Program-made: the position numbers and the translations under genes
Notes under the pieces: model-generated
Seen by the model: only the letters and a program-made list of their open reading frames with translations
The model's database searches: none
Told to the model about the DNA's origin: nothing
Origin: Heterotrichella gracilis
Lineage: Eukaryota > Sar > Xanthophyceae > Tribonematales > Xanthonemataceae
Direction: 5' to 3'
DNA: 64,000 bases
Assembly (NCBI GenBank): GCA_032358255.1
Contig: JAULBX010018525.1
Span: forward strand, 1-64,000
Shown here: positions 61,801 through 64,000 of the stretch, piece after piece
How the letters are laid out: every line of letters begins with the position of its first letter
Numbering within the stretch: the first letter of the stretch is position 1

Positions 61801-64000
61801 TTTATTCAAGACATGAAATTGGCATGGAGGGCGCATGATTGACCAATTTTGAAACAATATATGAGATTATGGCCATACACTCTTTTATCAAACTGTCAGC
61901 AATAATCCACATAATGCCACGACAAAAAATGCAAGGCATTGCATTGCCACCCCATCGCCTCCCAACGAGGCCATCCCACCCACGCCACCCCACCTGCAAG
62001 CGCCACAGGGCACCCAGGGTTGGGCCCCTGCGCTCCCTGGCCTAGCCCCGGCAGCGGCAGCACCCGCCGCAGGCTCTCAAGCGCATCGCCTGCCTCCTGC
62101 ACCGCGCCACCCAACCCCCACTCCTCGCCCCCCTCCCGCCCCCCACAGGCCTGCGCCAGGCCTGCCAGCTGGCGGTGGAGCTCGCCCAGACCGCCCTACA
62201 GGATGTGAGTGGATTGTATCAGTGTTTGGGGACCTTCGGGGTAAGGGTACATGGTGGAATGATTGCTTTAAGACCGGTTTTGTAACAGAAAACCCCTGGC
62301 TGATTTGCAAGGGATAGGAGTTATTTTTGTCATCATTACACGCTACTTGATATACTGTTTTTATTATATCCTGTGACATTCTTCTGCGCCCAGGTTGACT
62401 CCTTGAATGTGGTTTTTGAACAAAATATTGTAATATTTTAAAGCCTTGTATTACCTGCAGTGCGGTTGCCATTGCAGAGGCGTGTGCGGAGGCTGCATCC
62501 AGCTGCTCCTGCAGGCGCTGGGCATGGACTGCACTGCTGGCCGCACTGCCTGACAGGGTGCGCAGCTGCGCCTCCAGCTGATCGGTGCTGGTCCGGGCAC
62601 TGGCTGCCTCTTCATGCTGCAACACAGGTAGCCAGTTTGGTTAATATATAGTACGGTAATACAGGAACAGGAGGCGGATGGCACAGCAATGGATGACCAA
62701 TTAATCCCCTTGGTGGTACAGCACTGCTATCCGAGATCTCCGTACAACTCGCGATTTCCTGCCAAAGGCAGGAGCATGTGGGTCCAACCAAATGCTCCTC
62801 GATGCTTCGCCCTGGTCATGTTTGTAGGATACAATGTGCTCGCTAGCTACGAGTGCGATTCCTCACCGCTGCCTGCTGCACCTCCTTCAGCGTGGCTTGC
62901 ATCTCCTCCACCTGGCGCTGCGCCTCGGATTGCTCCTGTGCCGCCTCGGCCAGCGCGTTCCTGCACCCACCCAAACGCGTCGAGTGCTAGGGTTTTCTTA
63001 GGGGTTACAGTGTAGCGACCCTCAAACCGTGTGGATGCTAGCAATGGATGCCATGAGCGTGATCGTTGTTTCGCCAAGCCCGGGCAAAGTGAAGTCTGGG
63101 CCACATGCATGTGGTGGAAACTGCTGTCACAGATACCGACACAGAAACTTGCATGCCCCATGTGAGATGCACCCACCCAAGGGTTCTGCAATACAGGCCC
63201 CGGTAGCACACACAGTAGCATGCATGCCAATGGTGGCACATGAACAGGTAGTGTGTCCCTCCCCACCTGAGCATCTTGATTCTCTCCTCCTTCACCTCCA
63301 GCCCCTCCTGCAGTGCGCTGGCCTGCTCACGAGCATCCTCAAGCAGCGCCTGGGTGGCCTGCAGCAGAATCACGCTCCTTTTATTATTATTTCTGTTAAT
63401 TTCTGTTTTGAGTTATTTCCTTATTAGCAGTTTACTGGCACTGCCTCTGGAAGCTGCCCATGGCCTGGCCGCTTCCTGCCAGCGACATTAGTGCATCAAC
63501 CATAAGGCCTGGCCTCCTCCTACCCGCGACCAGGCCTTTTCCTACACCCAATGCACTAAAGTCAGGGCCTCTGAAATGCGTGCATCAACCATGGTGGTAA
63601 TCGGTGGCAATCAGCCCCTCACCTGCAGTTGCTGCTGCCAGCTGTGCGCCTTGCCCTCCCACTTGGCAGCGCCCTCACTGGCTGCGATGCCCCGTGCAAC
63701 CGCATGCGCCACCTCACCACGGACCTGCTCCAGCTCAGCATGCAGCGCGTCTCGGCTGGCCTCAACATCCGCAAGCTGCAGGAACAACACAAAGTGTTAA
63801 CCATAATCCATGGTATCGTATCACGCATTTTAGAAGAAATAACTAATAAATAAATGAAACGTGGGTCACTCGCCCTGATGCTGTTTACCTTGGAAAATTG
63901 CTGGCATAGCTGGCCAAATATGTGGTGGTGCAATAGGCAGCGCTTGCATCGCCAAGCTGCATTGTCTAGCTGCTGTGCTTCATGCATTGCCATATATGAT
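49816..64000 (-). CDS. Very large coiled-coil protein (start perhaps outside window)
   Basis: Thirty-one minus-strand exons join without a phase break to at least 1,960 aa. From 5': 63889-63993, 63623-63775, 63267-63358, 62867-62960, 62455-62616, 61994-62195, 61505-61770, 61127-61301, 60756-60919, 60052-60516, 59609-59836, 59330-59498, 58795-59048, 58358-58627, 58025-58181, 57840-57918, 57237-57366, 56645-56715, 55989-56184, 55156-55728, 54820-54939, 54436-54594, 54077-54148, 53454-53894, 52933-53106, 52447-52593, 52023-52151, 51576-51695, 51096-51281, 50352-50489, 49816-50013 (stop). Most exons encode Glu/Ala/Gln/Leu/Arg-rich heptads (for example RQVAALERELEAAQQA and LKERLASVTGRLTAARQQLT). 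Pro/Thr/Gly-rich breaks occur around 58100, 58450, 55600 and 60400. No motor, GRIP, GRAB or membrane domain is seen, so golgin, rootletin-like or other structural roles cannot be told apart. The ATG at 63993 could be the start or an internal methionine. Intron 14 would use a GC donor. Confidence 0.82.
50066..50210. repeat. Copies of the last coiled-coil exon start
   Basis: The 5' edge of the terminal exon (plus strand GCGCAGGGACTGGGCCTGCG at 49999-50018) is echoed at about 50076-50097 (GCGCATGGACTGGGCCTGCA) and 50186-50207 (GCGGAGGGACTGGGCATGCG) in the preceding intron. Both extra copies are preceded by AACAGTCCAGC. Confidence 0.8.
50851..51057 (+). mobile_element. 5'-truncated LINE fragment (3' end), second copy
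   Basis: The + strand encodes the same non-LTR ORF2 tail as the copy at 38732-39115 (ATWADLLQQDLKSRG, then INRWFKQCQERAAWRRM and stop) and ends in AACTAACTAACTAAC. A direct repeat CCCCCTCACTCCCCC flanks it (about 50836-50850 and 51058-51072). The two copies differ at only a few bases in the shared ~200 bp, so both insertions look young. It lies in an intron of the giant coiled-coil gene. Confidence 0.85.
51356..51397. repeat. Copy of coiled-coil exon edge at 51281
   Basis: GGGACTGCGCGTCGGCCAGC, TCAACCTGGGGCGTGGCCAA repeats 51256-51298 (GGGACTGCGCGTCAGCCAGC, TCAACCTGGGGCAGGGCCAA) almost perfectly. On the minus strand it is an extra acceptor plus exon start in the upstream intron. Confidence 0.9.
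53330..53470. repeat. Perfect 61-bp tandem copies of an exon end plus telomeric tract
   Basis: Two identical 61-bp units lie side by side (about 53330-53390 and 53391-53451), followed by the real exon end. On the minus strand each unit reads: donor GTGGGTTTAGGG, telomere-type bases, then a copy of the exon end (GAGCTGAGTCAGCAGCACGA, GGCGCTGCAG). Within each copied exon end the only visible change from the real exon is near ACG/GCG. The telomeric TTTAGGG starts directly at the splice donor. Confidence 0.95.
56184..56470. repeat. Repeated exon start with TAGGG-rich spacers
   Basis: The exon start at 56184 (plus strand ATGGCGCTGTAGCTCAGCTT, GGCGCTGCGG) recurs at about 56256-56287 and 56361-56391 (both ATGGCGCCGTAGCTCAGCTT, GGCGCTGCGG), with a short remnant at 56451-56467. 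Spacers are TAGGGTTTTGG/GTAGGGTGTAG-like. These lie in the intron upstream of the exon on the minus strand. Confidence 0.9.
56808..57366. repeat. Three versions of one exon end with telomeric spacers
   Basis: The exon at 57237-57366 (plus strand CTCACCTCCTGGAGCTTGTC to GTGAGGCGCCCCGTCACACT) is followed on the minus strand by two partial copies, about 56967-57050 and 56813-56890, and a smaller remnant at 57115-57140. Spacers are rich in TTTAGGG-like units. Each larger copy keeps the donor (GAG|GTGAGG), an open frame and conservative changes such as RQQ to CQQ, so it could be a decayed or an alternative exon. Confidence 0.88.

Overview
The window is nuclear DNA of a eukaryotic green alga (Chlorophyta). 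Every gene is cut into many short exons with GT-AG introns. The protein set is plant- and alga-like: a plastid-type FGGY ribulokinase (XK-1 type), an SMP-C2 synaptotagmin, a gamma-synergin-like protein and a plant-type GATA finger. Introns are littered with the plant-type telomere heptamer CCCTAAA/TTTAGGG. Chlamydomonas reinhardtii uses TTTTAGGG, so a different chlorophyte lineage is likely; I do not name a species.

Layout. 1-9.4 kb: two tandem paralogues of a secreted-type double CAP/SCP (PR-1) protein on the + strand; the first loses its 5' exons at the window edge. 11.9-18.6 kb (+): a 14-exon gene for a hydrophilic, probably disordered protein of about 943 aa with four tandemly repeated phase-1 exons; function unknown. 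20.7-21.9 kb (-): a complete 225-aa GATA zinc-finger protein. 23.2-28.2 kb (-): an adaptor-accessory protein resembling gamma-synergin/aftiphilin, rich in DFGDF/WGDF motifs. 30.9-39.5 kb (+): an extended-synaptotagmin-like protein (SMP plus two C2 domains). 41.0-45.8 kb (+): an 11-exon D-ribulose kinase with an N-terminal extension that looks like a plastid transit peptide. 46.26-46.87 kb: a non-autonomous hAT transposon with a perfect 8-bp target duplication. 47.1-48.4 kb (+): a small coiled-coil protein. 49.8-64 kb (-): a very long coiled-coil protein of at least 1,960 aa that may run past the window end.

The genes do not form a pathway. Several (synergin-like, SMP-C2 and perhaps the giant coiled coil) suggest membrane traffic or contact-site biology, but that grouping is probably chance.

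The most striking signal is structural. In at least five genes, introns carry extra degenerate or near-perfect copies of the adjoining exon edge, with its splice site, often joined to CCCTAAA tracts. In one gene the whole 80-nt intron is a telomeric tract between two copies of the same exon segment, the architecture expected for an intron born by tandem exon duplication. Three long foldback hairpins (two intronic, one intergenic) could be small-RNA precursors or miniature elements.

Exon boundaries were worked out by eye from splice consensus, phase continuity and protein similarity remembered from known families; no database search was run.
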